A stretch of DNA of 64,000 nt from Xylocopa sonorina (Eukaryota > Arthropoda > Insecta > Hymenoptera > Apidae): contig NC_135200.1 in NCBI RefSeq assembly GCF_050948175.1, positions 13,011,001 to 13,075,000 of the forward strand. The letters are read 5' to 3'. The notes below the pieces were generated by a model, which worked only from the letters and a program-made list of their open reading frames with translations, was not told where the DNA came from and made no database searches. The translations under genes were made by a program, and so were the position numbers. Shown here in pieces: positions 11,401 to 23,400 of this stretch (position 1 is the first letter of the stretch; every line of letters begins with the position of its first letter).

Positions 11401-14400
11401 TCGCTGACGATTGTCAACAAATCGCAGACTGCTCGATTCAGCGGGAAAAGGTGCGCTGTTACGGTGTCGCGTCGCTCTTGAACGCAACGATTGTGCTCGA
11501 CGGAAGAGAGAGAGAGCCCTTGTTTGCGATTCGTTACAGCCAATTATGCAATAAGTTTCTTCGTCGCAATTATATAGCCGCTGTGGGGATTCCGAGAATT
11601 CGTCGTTGTAATTACTCGCTGATAACTCTCTTGTTTACCCGGGTTTACAGCCTCTTCGACGAATTTCTGCGCGCGCGTAGTCTGCAATTCACCTCGCGAT
11701 TCGGTAGTTGTTTTGATAAGCGGCCTTGTCGGGGATGATTCTCAAACGTTCCGTTAACGCGACGGTAGACACGATTTCGATTGCACGCGCAGATTTTTCT
11801 CAGACAAAAGAAGAAGACAGAGAACTGGAGCGAATTGAAAATGTAAGGTATCGTTCGAAAAACACGAGCAGGCTTCACAGCGTATTCCCTTCGCAGCGTG
11901 GGAGGGATGTTCTCCAAACGCGGAGGCAGCCAGCGTCCCTAATCCTCGCGTTACTCGAGGAAGCACTGTACATTCATCGGGGAAGGTAATAAACCGTTTG
12001 AAAAATTCACCTGTTCCAACCAATTTACCGACAATTACACGTCCAGCGGTAGGATCTCATGCGGAAGATCGATGGGCACGGGGGATCGACGGTAAGCGGT
12101 AGCGAGATACAAAGACCGCAGCCTTGGAGCGCGACCGAGTAGATACACCAGCCGCGCTTCACGATCGTTCGCATTATCAGATGTTGCACGCGTAATGTCT
12201 CCGGTAATGGCCTCGCACCGGAGCGCTGCTCGTTACCTTTCACGGCTCGCTATTAATAAAGGGACCGTGAGCCACTCTGGTCGCGGATCCGGGGCCTCCT
12301 GTTCCCGCGCCATTGGAAACCAACCCGATGTCCCTTTTCCCAACGCTCCACGGTTAATCGATCGAGCTTCAGCGTCTCGTCGCGATCGATTTCGCGAGAG
12401 AACAGAACTGTCTTTGCTCTCTTCTTCTCGCAGTTCTTGATCGAACTTGAACACGGGTAATTTTATGTAACGATCAAGCTCGATTCTTTTAGCAAAGTGA
12501 GCAAGTACCCGGAAACCAAGAGACAAGGGGTTACATACGTTCTAATCGCAAGCGGAATCGAGAATAGCTTCTTAGGATCCTTTCGTGGCATAGAATAGAT
12601 ACATTAATTGTATTCAGCACTCGAGTTACCGCACGACAATACGGCTATTGTCAACACTCAGATTTCTCTCGTAGATCGCGCGTGTCCTCGGAGTAAGCGT
12701 ACGTTAAATAGCTCGCGGAGTATCGTCCTCCATTACGGTCCCACGTGTTCGCGCGCGCGTTACCTGGCGAACGAGGAGGGACCAGCTACCGCCTCGCGGT
12801 TGCGTTCTTCTTCGCGCGTCTTCGTTGTTTCGAAATGTTCGACCGTGGAACAGGATCGACGAATCTCGCACGAGCGTTCTCTCCTTGTCCAGGTTGGGTG
12901 TGTTACCATATCGAACCGTGCTCGCGCGCCAACCACGCGCGGTTTTATCGTCGCGCGACACCTCGCGCGGCCCTGCTGGTATCGGTAATAAAACCGATTG
13001 TTCGCGAGGTGAAACCGTACGACAGACACGCGGGAGCGAAGCGGATCGTAAAGAACAAATTATTCACGCCAGCGTTCGCCAGACGCGGACAATTTCGCGC
13101 ACGAAACACTGGTCAACACCGCGCGGTTTTCCACGGAGCGTGGAGTCCTCTCTACGAAAATTTCAGTTCTACTTTCTGGCGAACGAACGCGAGAGGATTC
13201 GAAGTTTCCGCCAGCGGACACAGCATAGACGCACGTAATCGTTAATTTCTCGTAACGAGCGGTGCTCCTAATTGTCGAATTAGTCGAGCGAAATGCTCGG
13301 ATATTTCTCGTCTTTGGAGAAACACCTGCGGTCGGCTGTTAATTGTACGTAGCCGATGTCGAAACACGGCGAAGAATTCGCGACGCTTAGAAAAAAAAGG
13401 AGTATGAACGCGTCGGTTAGTTAGTTAAACCGCGCGCGAGTGGTTGCGCAAGTCGAGCCGTTTTCGCGAGATGCGAACGCTCGGTCGCGGGACGCGCGTC
13501 ATCCCGGGCACGGGGTGTTTTCAACCGTGCGATTGTTCACCGTTAGAAATTCCAGCGCGTTCAATAAAATGAAAATATAGCGCGGAAGCCGCGTTTCAGG
13601 CCGCGCGTTCTCGCGGGGAGAGCCGAGATTTCTAACCGAACAACGGCGTCGGGGCCCGCGGGAACGCTTTCGCGCGTCGCACAAGACAAACTTTACGCGA
13701 TACTTACTTTTATGGTCCGGCTTAAGTAAGTACGCGGCTTTGCTTTCGGTCGACGCCGTTTTAAGGTAATGGCATTTAAACCCCCCGGCTCCCAACGAAT
13801 TCGTGGAAGTTCCCGTCCCAACGTCGAGTCCGGCACCTTATCCAATTGAACGTTGGACGAGAGCTTAAACTCCGTTCGCAGCACGTATCAGTGACGCATC
13901 CGTTCGGCAACGGTTCCGCGTCGGTTCAGCGATAGTTCCGTATCGACGTGGACGCGTTTATCCAGACAAAGGCGAGCATACGAACGGACACGTCGTCGCG
14001 CGTCGATACGTGCGGCGCGGGTATACATCGAAGGTTCGACGAGGCCTGTAGGAACGCGTCGAACAACGGCCGCGTTTTCTACGCGAGGAGAATCATTCGA
14101 CGATAACTCAGGCCACGGAATTCCACGTCGTGTAAATAGCCTGTCCGGAGTTTCTATCGATCGGACACGGTCGGTGGACACCGGAGTAAATCCGCGACGA
14201 AGAAAATACGACGCATCGGCGAACAATCGATTCAGGAGATATCGGTTTTCTCGGGGCCACAGCCTGAGAGATCGATCGCCGGACAATAAGCGTGACGAGG
14301 CCGTGCTCCGGCCATTTCGAACGCTTTTACTACGAAATATTCCAACGGCGTTTTCACCGCGAGTTCCCTCCACCCCCGTCCACAGACGGACTTTCGAATA

Positions 14401-17400
14401 TGCAAATTCCTGCTTTTACCGGTTTCCATTTTTCATACCATCTCGTTACGTAACGCGTTATTAAAGGTTACAGCGAGCGCGCCTCTAATTGGACATTGAA
14501 ATCGAAGCAAACGCCGGGGGTACCAGATCTAGGCGTACGAGAGTAGACGGAGGACTCTCGAGGACGATCGCCATTACCAGCTGCCACGACGCCGTTGCGT
14601 AACTTCCAATTTTCCGAAAATTACCTCGATTACTTGTCCGTCGATCGGGGCTCGTTAATCCGTCCCATCTCAGAGGAGAAAAGTAGCTATCCATCGTCGG
14701 ACCAAAGGTTTCACCTTTGACTTTTCCTATCTTTCCCGTGGCGGCGTGGTTTTTGTGGAACACCCGGAACCGCGACAAGGCGTATCGCGGCGGGGGCGGA
14801 CGAGGAATTCGCGCGGCTCTACTCGACGCGTTCGCACGAAACACGGTAGATTAACTCCTTCGACGAGCCGCTTGAAAATCGTCGGATACTTTTACTTGGC
14901 GAGCCGACACCGAGTAGTAACGGGCGAGCTTACGAGCGGTCTAGTCGTCACGGGAATCCGCGTGCACTCGCGCGCCCGTGAGAAAGTCGATCTTTTTAAA
15001 AGCGTTCCGCGGACTTCACGGTGATTTCGTTCGCCCGTTTTGGATGGTCAAGTCTCGAATGAGAAACGACGCTTCGAACAAGGAAATAAATTCGAAAACA
15101 GGCACCGCACCGGGCAAATTAACTCCGATTGTGTTTCGCGTTCCCTCGAGGAACGTTCCAGTTTGCAACAAAATTTCCTCCCCTTTAGGTACTCCCTTTC
15201 GATTGCTTCTTTTTACGATATTAAATCGGCGTAGAACGATGTTTGCCAACGAACACTCCGTTTTCGATCTCTATCCTCTGGTCCGCGTTTCAGGTACCGC
15301 AACAGGCGTTTGGAAACCACGCGATGAATCAGAGAACTCGGTCGGTGGAACGCGGAGAATTTCATCGTCGAAGTGTCACAGTCGCGGTCAATTGAGGAGG
15401 CAGTGGCGAATCGATCGCCGGCTATCGTTCAAGAGCAATTTCGCCTCTAACGACGGGAGAAGTCCGCCCGTGAAACTTAATCACGCGACGTTACAGCGCA
15501 TTGATTATTTGGAACGATTATCCCGTAGCTCGAGAGGGGCGAGTATCGTTTCGATCGTCTCTCGAGCTATGGTAAAACGTACCCTCGGGCCTCGGGAGAT
15601 ACCTGTTCCACCGAAACTCGTTGGGCTCCTCGCGAGTTCTCGCCGTGTCCCGAGCGGTTCGTCGAACTCTCGCCGCCGTACGAATCCGTGGCTATCCGAA
15701 GATTATCGGCTCGTAAACCGTCGCGGGCTTTGTCCGTCGGCTGACAAACACGATGACCGAAGGAATTACGCCGCGAAAGGAAACGTTTACCGCGTGTATC
15801 CTTAATTGCATAGGAATCGAGCATGACTCGGCTCGAACGCTCACTGGCTACGTGTATTTAGACACGGATAAGCTATCGCGGCAATGACGCGCAGCTGTTA
15901 CACCTAGTATGCAAGTTGTATCCGGCTGGTCGGCTCTACCGCGCGCGATACCTGATCATCTATCTCGGAAGTGTTAGCTGAAGACGCGAGGCGAATTCTC
16001 GCGCCCCGTCGTTCGCCTTGATTCGCTTCGAGGCGCGCGAGGCGATCACGAGGACGAGGAGAAAAAGGGCGCGTCGGAAATTTGGTCCCAGGGAACTGGA
16101 CGTGTCGTAACGGGGGACGGTCGCGCGAAGGGAGAAAAAAGTTGAAAGGCTCTCGGGGCGCAGCTCGCCCTTGAATATTTTACAATCTCTTTCACGAGGG
16201 AAAGCGCATTCCCACGGTGAGGCGAGGGCCTTGGTGATGGTATTACGTCGCTTGCTTTTCGACTTAAACGGGCTCCCTAGCCAAGGCTACCACGGGTGGA
16301 GAGCTGCGGTTGATTAGATTAGATAAACGGTTCGAACCGATCGGGAGATGTTACTACGCGTTACTATCGCTGAGAAAAACTAACGTGGAAAACGTCGATG
16401 GAACGTGCATCGAAGCTGTGGATTAGATAACGCTCGATTGTTTCAATCGCGCGCGCGCACGATCTCCGTAAGGAAAATAGCCGAGAAAGAGAAATTGGTA
16501 TCTTACTTTGTGATTTCGCGGCGTCCTCGAGAGATTGCTGCGTCCATTGATGAGAACGTTGTCGTTGAAGAAGGACACGTCGCAAGGCGATGGTGGACCA
16601 CCGGCCAGCTCCCATTCGCCGTCGTCGGTCGTCGATGCGTCCAACGTCGCGTCCAACACTATGATGCCTCCGTCGCCGACCTGTGGACACGGACGAAAAT
16701 GAAGGCACACGAAAATAAGAAATGGAAAAAGAGTTAAAACTCTCTCGGAAATCGGAACGTGACGCGTGGAATCCAGTGAGGTGACTTTCGAGTCTCCACG
16801 ACCGAGTTTCGAGGAAACCGCGTGACCGCGATCATTATTGCTACGGAGCCACGAAAAATTCTCGCCCGTTCGCACGATTTCGCTGATTTTCCTTCGAACG
16901 AGTTGCTTCCGCGTCCGTTCAACGCGAAACCTCGTGCCCACGTGCTCGTCTCGCGTTGCGATTCTTCTCGTCCAAGCATGTTCGATTGCTGACGCAAGCA
17001 ACGTCTCTTAAGAGAAGAACAGAGAGGCGTATGTATAGGTACGCGTGTATAGAGGAGACATCCAAGATCTGGTCGCGAGATCGAGCGTCGTAACTTTCTC
17101 GACGCGTTCCCTTCGGGGCTCTCAATGTCGAATAACTCGCACGGGACGAGCCGCGTTATTCATCGACATCCGCCGCCTTTCAATTATTTCCTGAACGAAC
17201 ATCCTGTCGATTTGGAAACCGAGTCGGAGACGAGACACGCTCGTCAGTTCGCTGTCCTTCGATCTCCGACTAATTTCCTCTCGCGTCTGCCACTTCTGCG
17301 CACGCGTGGCACGTGGCAAGAGCCGTGCGAAATTGGCGAACGAAAATTGCTCGATCGACTCGTTCGATAAACTGAGACAGCGCTGATAGAGAAATTCTAT

Positions 17401-20400
17401 TAGACAATTTCTACGAGCGATCCCCCGATCGCTCGCTGCTGGGAATAATCGCGCGTGAAATGGAACGATCGCTCGATTTCCGGTCTAGTTCCGACCAGCA
17501 ATCGTCGTTGCGGCCTGTTCGAAAGTGATCCGTCGTTATTCGCGAGTATTTCCGCGCGATCCTCGTCTACTTTTTCTGTTCGCGTCACTCGGAGAATTCG
17601 GACTGAACGATGCGATCTAAGGAAGAAAAAAAAAAAAAAGGAAAAGAGATACGGTCACGGATCATAACGTTGAGCCGCATTACGGGCGAGCAGAGATCGG
17701 GGCCGTGCAACGCAATATCTGGATTTGAATGCTACAACGTGCCGCGGATGCACTCGGACGAGAAGATATCGATCATGAATCGCGGCGGATTATCGATCGC
17801 CGGATGGAAGATACGAACGGCACGATTCAATCTCGCCGGGTTTTAACGCGCGCGGCGCGAGAGGACGTATTCGTGGAGTGTTTCATATCGTAGCAGAATT
17901 CTTGGTGAAGGCATTCGTTTACAGAAGCAACACACTCTACCCGGAAGGCTTTTTTTAAATGCCTCGAATCGATGAGAAATAGTATTGGTAAGCTTTCCTC
18001 GCTTCCTCGACGATCGTCTTAAGCTGGAACATCTTCGAGTCATCGGTAGGAATAACACGTGAGTCGTACATTGTTTAATAACCGATAAAAAGCGAGCAAG
18101 ATAACCGATCGCCAGGCGTTATCGATCGTACGATAATGGTCGACTCGCTGATGCGGTCGTGCGAAGAAATCAGCTTCGATATCTTCGCCCTCTTCCGTGA
18201 AGCGATCAGCGTCGTTTGGTTATGGCGGGCACATTATGCAAGCGATCCCTCGGCGATAAGGCATCGTGAGAAGAATCGTTCGATCCACGTTTACCGTGCG
18301 ATCTGGCGTAACGTTGAACCAGGCAGGCGGATCGTTAGCTCTGATACGTCCACGTCCGTAAATGGTACCGATTAGAACCGGTGCTGTTAACTTTACACGA
18401 TCGACCGACGATTTTCACGACCGTGCAAGTTCAAGCTGCTCGAACTGGCGCTACGTACGACTCGAAGGGAAATGGTCGTGGATCGACGGTTGGTTAGCGA
18501 CGACCAGCGTCTCGTGGATGGACGTTGAATGGAAAAAAAAGGGCGCGAGGATACTCGAGGCGGACGACAAAGGTGTAGGCGAGGCGAGGAATGGCAATGA
18601 ACCTAAGGACGAGGTCCCTGACTTCATGAGAAATTCCCAGGACGTTCCTTTCCATTATTCCAAGCGCACCGGGGTATCACTCTGCCGGGTTGGGCCTTGA
18701 ACCTTCGAAGAGTCCACGACAGACGCGCTCCTCTAACGATTGCATGCGAATGCGTTCTCGACGCGTACACCTGCGCTGGCGGAGGCGCGAGCCCGCATAA
18801 GTGAGCCCTTTACCGTCCTCGGACCGCGTCGAGTCGAAGAAGGCGGGGACCGGATCGCAACGAGGGTTGTCTCGAAAATAAAACTGCCGTCAGAGAGGTC
18901 TACTTCGTCCCGATGGTTTCGAGTCCGCGCCCGCGGAGACGGGAACGCGCGTCATAACTAAGATACGATCTTTAAAAACGAAAGAATAAGAGAGCCAGAA
19001 GGAAATGCGATCGTTCGAATGCGCGTACGCATTTCTCTGTCCGCGAGTGGTTCTCGCCGTTTAACGAACTCGTTCTCCAGCGTTACCCGTGGCCTCCTCG
19101 CAACGAGTTTTACCGAGTGGTACCGTGCTTGTAAAAATGTAACCGTCCGCATAAAATCGCTCTCTTTGTACACGAGCTACGTTGCGCGCGACCGATTAAA
19201 AGTTCATTTCCTTGTTCCTCGGCGATCCGTGCCAAGCATCCTTATTAACGTTAATTCCGTTAACTGAAAGCCTGTTAAGGCTTCCTACCTACCTAAATTT
19301 GCGACAAAACCGACGCGGACGTAGGCTTGTTCCACTTTCGTCACCGCGAGTATTGCTCCGTCCAGTCTCTCAGAAAATTCCATCGCTGGACGTTGCAGGG
19401 ACGCCCTCGTCGAGGGCCACGGGATAATAACTCTCGCGTTCGAACCGCGGCAGAGACCGATTTTATCTCCGATACCAGTTCCTCAAACTAGAAACTTTCA
19501 CCCTTTTGTTCTACCCCCGTTCGCGGGCGATCGACGTTCCCGCGCGAACCATTCATTCGAACGGGGTCCCGTGGGACGCGGAATTATGCAAGCGGAACCA
19601 CGCCCCTGCGTTTTGTCCCGACGTCTGTCCGCGGGACCGATAAATTTATTCGCCGCTTTCCGTTTTGGTCGGCTCGCGCGACGTCGCGTCGGAAACCGCG
19701 TGACTCAGCCGCCGATTTCGCTGGCCCCAACGAAAAACTGCCACCGTGCCGACCAGGCGACGCCGGTTTTCGCGGGCCACCGCGACACTCGTCGTCGCAG
19801 CGTTTCTAAATTGGAGCCCCCGCGTAGTCGCGTCGAGGGTGATTCATACGCGGTGTCAAGATTAATCCACGGAGGTCGCGTTCGCTGCAACCTTCCAGCG
19901 AATTCCCGTTTACGCGCTCGCTATTTTCGTCTAACGGGTAGCCAACGCGTGTCGTACCAGCCGAGTGATTAATAGAACCGGACTGATACGTTGACGGACG
20001 GGAAACAGTAATTTGTCCGTGGACACAGTTTTTCCTGTTCGCAATGCTGGTTATTCGCGCCGTTAATGTCACTCGAAGCGACGAAGAGCTCGATAGCGCA
20101 ACTTTAATTGCCCAACTACGTCATACTTAGTTTGGTCTGACCTCAGCGGTATCGGTATTCGAGTGGCTCGGTTGTGAAAAGTGTTCAGGGGGACGGAGAT
20201 AATCGCTACTGTGAATGACTCATTCGTGAAACTGTCTCAGATTATAGCGAGCGCTAAGGTACTCTCCGATCCGAGGCAAACGTGCGCCAAAAGCTGGATC
20301 CGTTGCGTAAGAGGGATGCAACGATCGAAGGTGAAGCAACGCTCGAGCCTCGCATACAAATGCAAATTCGACCTACGAGCAGGCTCGTCGCTCGTGTCGG

Positions 20401-23400
20401 CGATCAAGTTTTCCCCGGGGCCGCGTCGCTGGTCAAGGTCAAACGAGGTCACGCATTCGGAATCCCACCGTGAAAGAACGGAGAGTGCTCTCGATACGCG
20501 AGCGGAGGAGGAATCCAGCGATCGCGAGGAACGTTTTATTAAACGTTCGCTTAACTTGGCAAACGGGCCAATTAACGGAGCTGGCGATGGAGCACGCGCG
20601 GCAACAGGACAGAAACCGATCTCGCTGGGCTGTGGATTTTGCCCCGTCGTCGGACGGTAAATTTCTTGGATCGCGGTTCGAGTACTCGAATCCTGACCGC
20701 GCGACCCATCGCGGCTTATTTACTGCCGCGTCGCGATGATAAAAACGTAAACGGCAATGGGGTTAAGGAATGCACCGGCTGGCCGGATCGAGCGGTACCG
20801 GACAGCAGGAGAAGTTCATCGGGGATGCCACGCTAATTCACTCCTAATTGGTTTCGAATCCGCGCGGTTTCTCGCCGCGATCGATTTCAGAAATGGACTC
20901 CTTAAACGGGCAGGCGGTACGTCGTCGCGTGTCCCGTCCGGGACATTCCTTCGAATGGTAAACGGGCAACCGCTTTAAAATGTTACGATCGTCTTTGTCC
21001 CGAGAAACGCAGCGCTACGGCGTGGATCTTATGGACTCGTTCGGAGAAAGTCTTTCAAGAGTAACAGTATACGATATATTGTGCAGTAAGATTACTACCC
21101 GACTATAAATAATTCTAACGAAGCCGGTGGCTTCGTTCTCGAATCTCGATCGGCCAGAATTACGCGTCTTACGCTGCGTTACGGTTCGTTGACGACTTAT
21201 TGAAATTCAATGCCCGGTTTCATCGCTCGGATCGAACGGTTGACATCGACTACCGATCGCGATTAAAATTACGGAGCTATTTAACGGTTTAACATCCTCG
21301 CGAGCGTTATTCAGTCGTAAAACGAGCCTCGCGCGGCTAATTATTACCAGGATTATCGACGCGATAAACCGATCCTCGACGTGAATGGTGGTGGCTCGAT
21401 GGCGAGCCGATCACGGTCGACGGTATCGCGAGTACGCGAGCGCGTATCCGGGCAACCGGTTCTGCTCGTCCCCAGGGCGTTCTGTTCTGTTCTGTCAAAA
21501 TCACGTGACGAAAAATCGTAGACCGCGTCGCGAACGGACGGATGAATCATCGTGGTCGACTGGAACGGGCGAAATTCGGTGCAGGACGCAGTCGATCGGG
21601 TTCCCATCGGGCGCGAACCTTCGAAGGCATCAATTATGCAAGAATGCATTGTCCGCCGCGGGACGGAAGAGCAGGTAACGAGCAAAGGAGAAGCTATTGT
21701 CGCGCGGCCTACATACCAAAAATCGTAGCGGTCGATTCAGTTGCGACACGATCGTTAGAGCGCAATGCTCCTTAGAAGGCCGGCTTAAGGAGCGAGTCTG
21801 AAACGCGATAACGGGCCCGAGCCTGGTTCTCTCTCCCTCCGCCGGGCACGGCGTTCCTCTAGGACAGCCATATACAGCAGAGAATTCCCATATCGTCTTA
21901 TGGAATGTCACTAGCCGCGATACGGCCGCGTCGCTGCCGTTTCTCAGCCGGTTCTCCGATCGGCTATCTAACTTCTACCTGGCAATTTCTCGAACCAGCC
22001 GCGACCTCTCGTGACCGCGGGACAGCCGATCGAGGAGCCGCGCGCCGCGGTCTCGTTCCGTTTCCATCGTCGATGAAAAGAGACGTCTCCGTCTCGGGAC
22101 CAAGCCGAGATAACTGTGCACGCGATGTTAATCTGCCGGTCTGAATCGTTCCGCCGTTAAATTATTGCCCGCGACCGATCGACGATTATCGGCAACGACA
22201 AACGACCGCGATAACCGCCGCGCGTCCCCCTTCGAGAGGCTCGCGATCGCTCCGCTTGAAGATCCTTGGATCCGCGAGGTAGGATGCCGCGCGCTGGGAC
22301 CACCGTAGGTAATAGTTATCGAAAGAAATAAGGTCAAGGATACCTTCTCCGGGTGTAAACTCGATTACCGTACATGCAACACGGCAGACCTGCTGACGAA
22401 ACCGGGGAACAGTGGTTCTTCGAACGACGGGCGAACAGCTCGCTCGCGCTTGTTTCCTTTCTCCACGGTGACCAAAGACCGTGGTAAAACGTTTTGCAAA
22501 ATCATCGAAGCCTTTCGATCGAGCCACACCACCGGGGCTCGACGCGGTGGAACGCCTCGAGCGCCTTATCGGGCGCGTTAACTTTGAAAAGAATCACTGC
22601 CACGCACCACGGGAAAGCGGCTGACGCATCGACGAGATACCCTGTATCGGGGCGCTGTCTTGTCCGTTTCTTAATTATCAATCGATAAACAACCGTGAGT
22701 CATCACGCGGGGAGCACCCTAAAACCGAGCGCGCATCCACTCGCTCGAGGAGGAGCGCCGATGTGTTTGTGTGTTTATACAAGGATAAGCTTCTCGTCGC
22801 CATGTTTGTCCCTCTTCGCCGACGACGGCTGTTGGGGACAAGCTTCTCGACGCGCGAGGACGAACGCACTTCCGTTCAGGCGCGTACGAGCCTGTGGTAT
22901 TCCGTCCCATTGAATTCCGAGGAATTCGAACGGCTGTGCCGAGAATCGTGATGGGACGCGTAAAGGGGGGTGAGGGGCTCGGTTTCGGTGGAGAAAGATG
23001 GTAAGCAAAGGAGGCACGGTCGATTTTCCTTTTCCGAGTGTTACGCGCGCGATGTTACATCAGTAGGTCGGCAGTTTACTGCACGTAGCGAGGCACCGTG
23101 CTCTCGTGATAACTGTAATAACGCAAAAAGCGAAGAAACGTATTTTAATGATTACGTAATAACTCGTAATCATAGGCCGCGGTTTCCTTTCCGGTTTTTA
23201 CGTCCTTGCGCGGGTACCAGCAGCAGCGCTCGATAATCGTACGTTTCCAGCGACGAAACGTGGACATCGGCCGACCGTTCTAACGTAATAATAATAACCG
23301 CGGTGGAGAACGAGCTTAGCTAACAACCCCGTCGTAACGAGTTTACCTTTACGAGTTAACGTCCTCGAATCGCTTCTTCGCCAGCGAAACTTTCCAAGTC

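Larger units (their letters stand above)
6337..16506 (-). other. Intron 2 of the taperin-like gene (about 10.2 kb, CpG-rich, no gene seen)
   Basis: The intron runs from donor GTAAGA (after the exon ending NHK) to acceptor TTTCAG (before HRIQFDD). It is CpG-rich and therefore poor in stop codons, which produces many overlapping open frames on both strands, including a 275-codon plus frame at 14978-15805. None shows a recognisable domain, exon-like borders or protein-like composition. It contains an (AG)n repeat near 7469 and a GAGC-type repeat near 9403. No tRNA or known microRNA was recognised by eye. Confidence 0.7.

Noticed and set aside
14978..15805. 275-codon plus-strand open frame
   Set aside because: It lies within a CpG-rich intron, with Arg/Ser-rich composition, no domain, no repeat of family motifs and heavily overlapping open frames on the other strand. 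Chance openness is the simpler reading.
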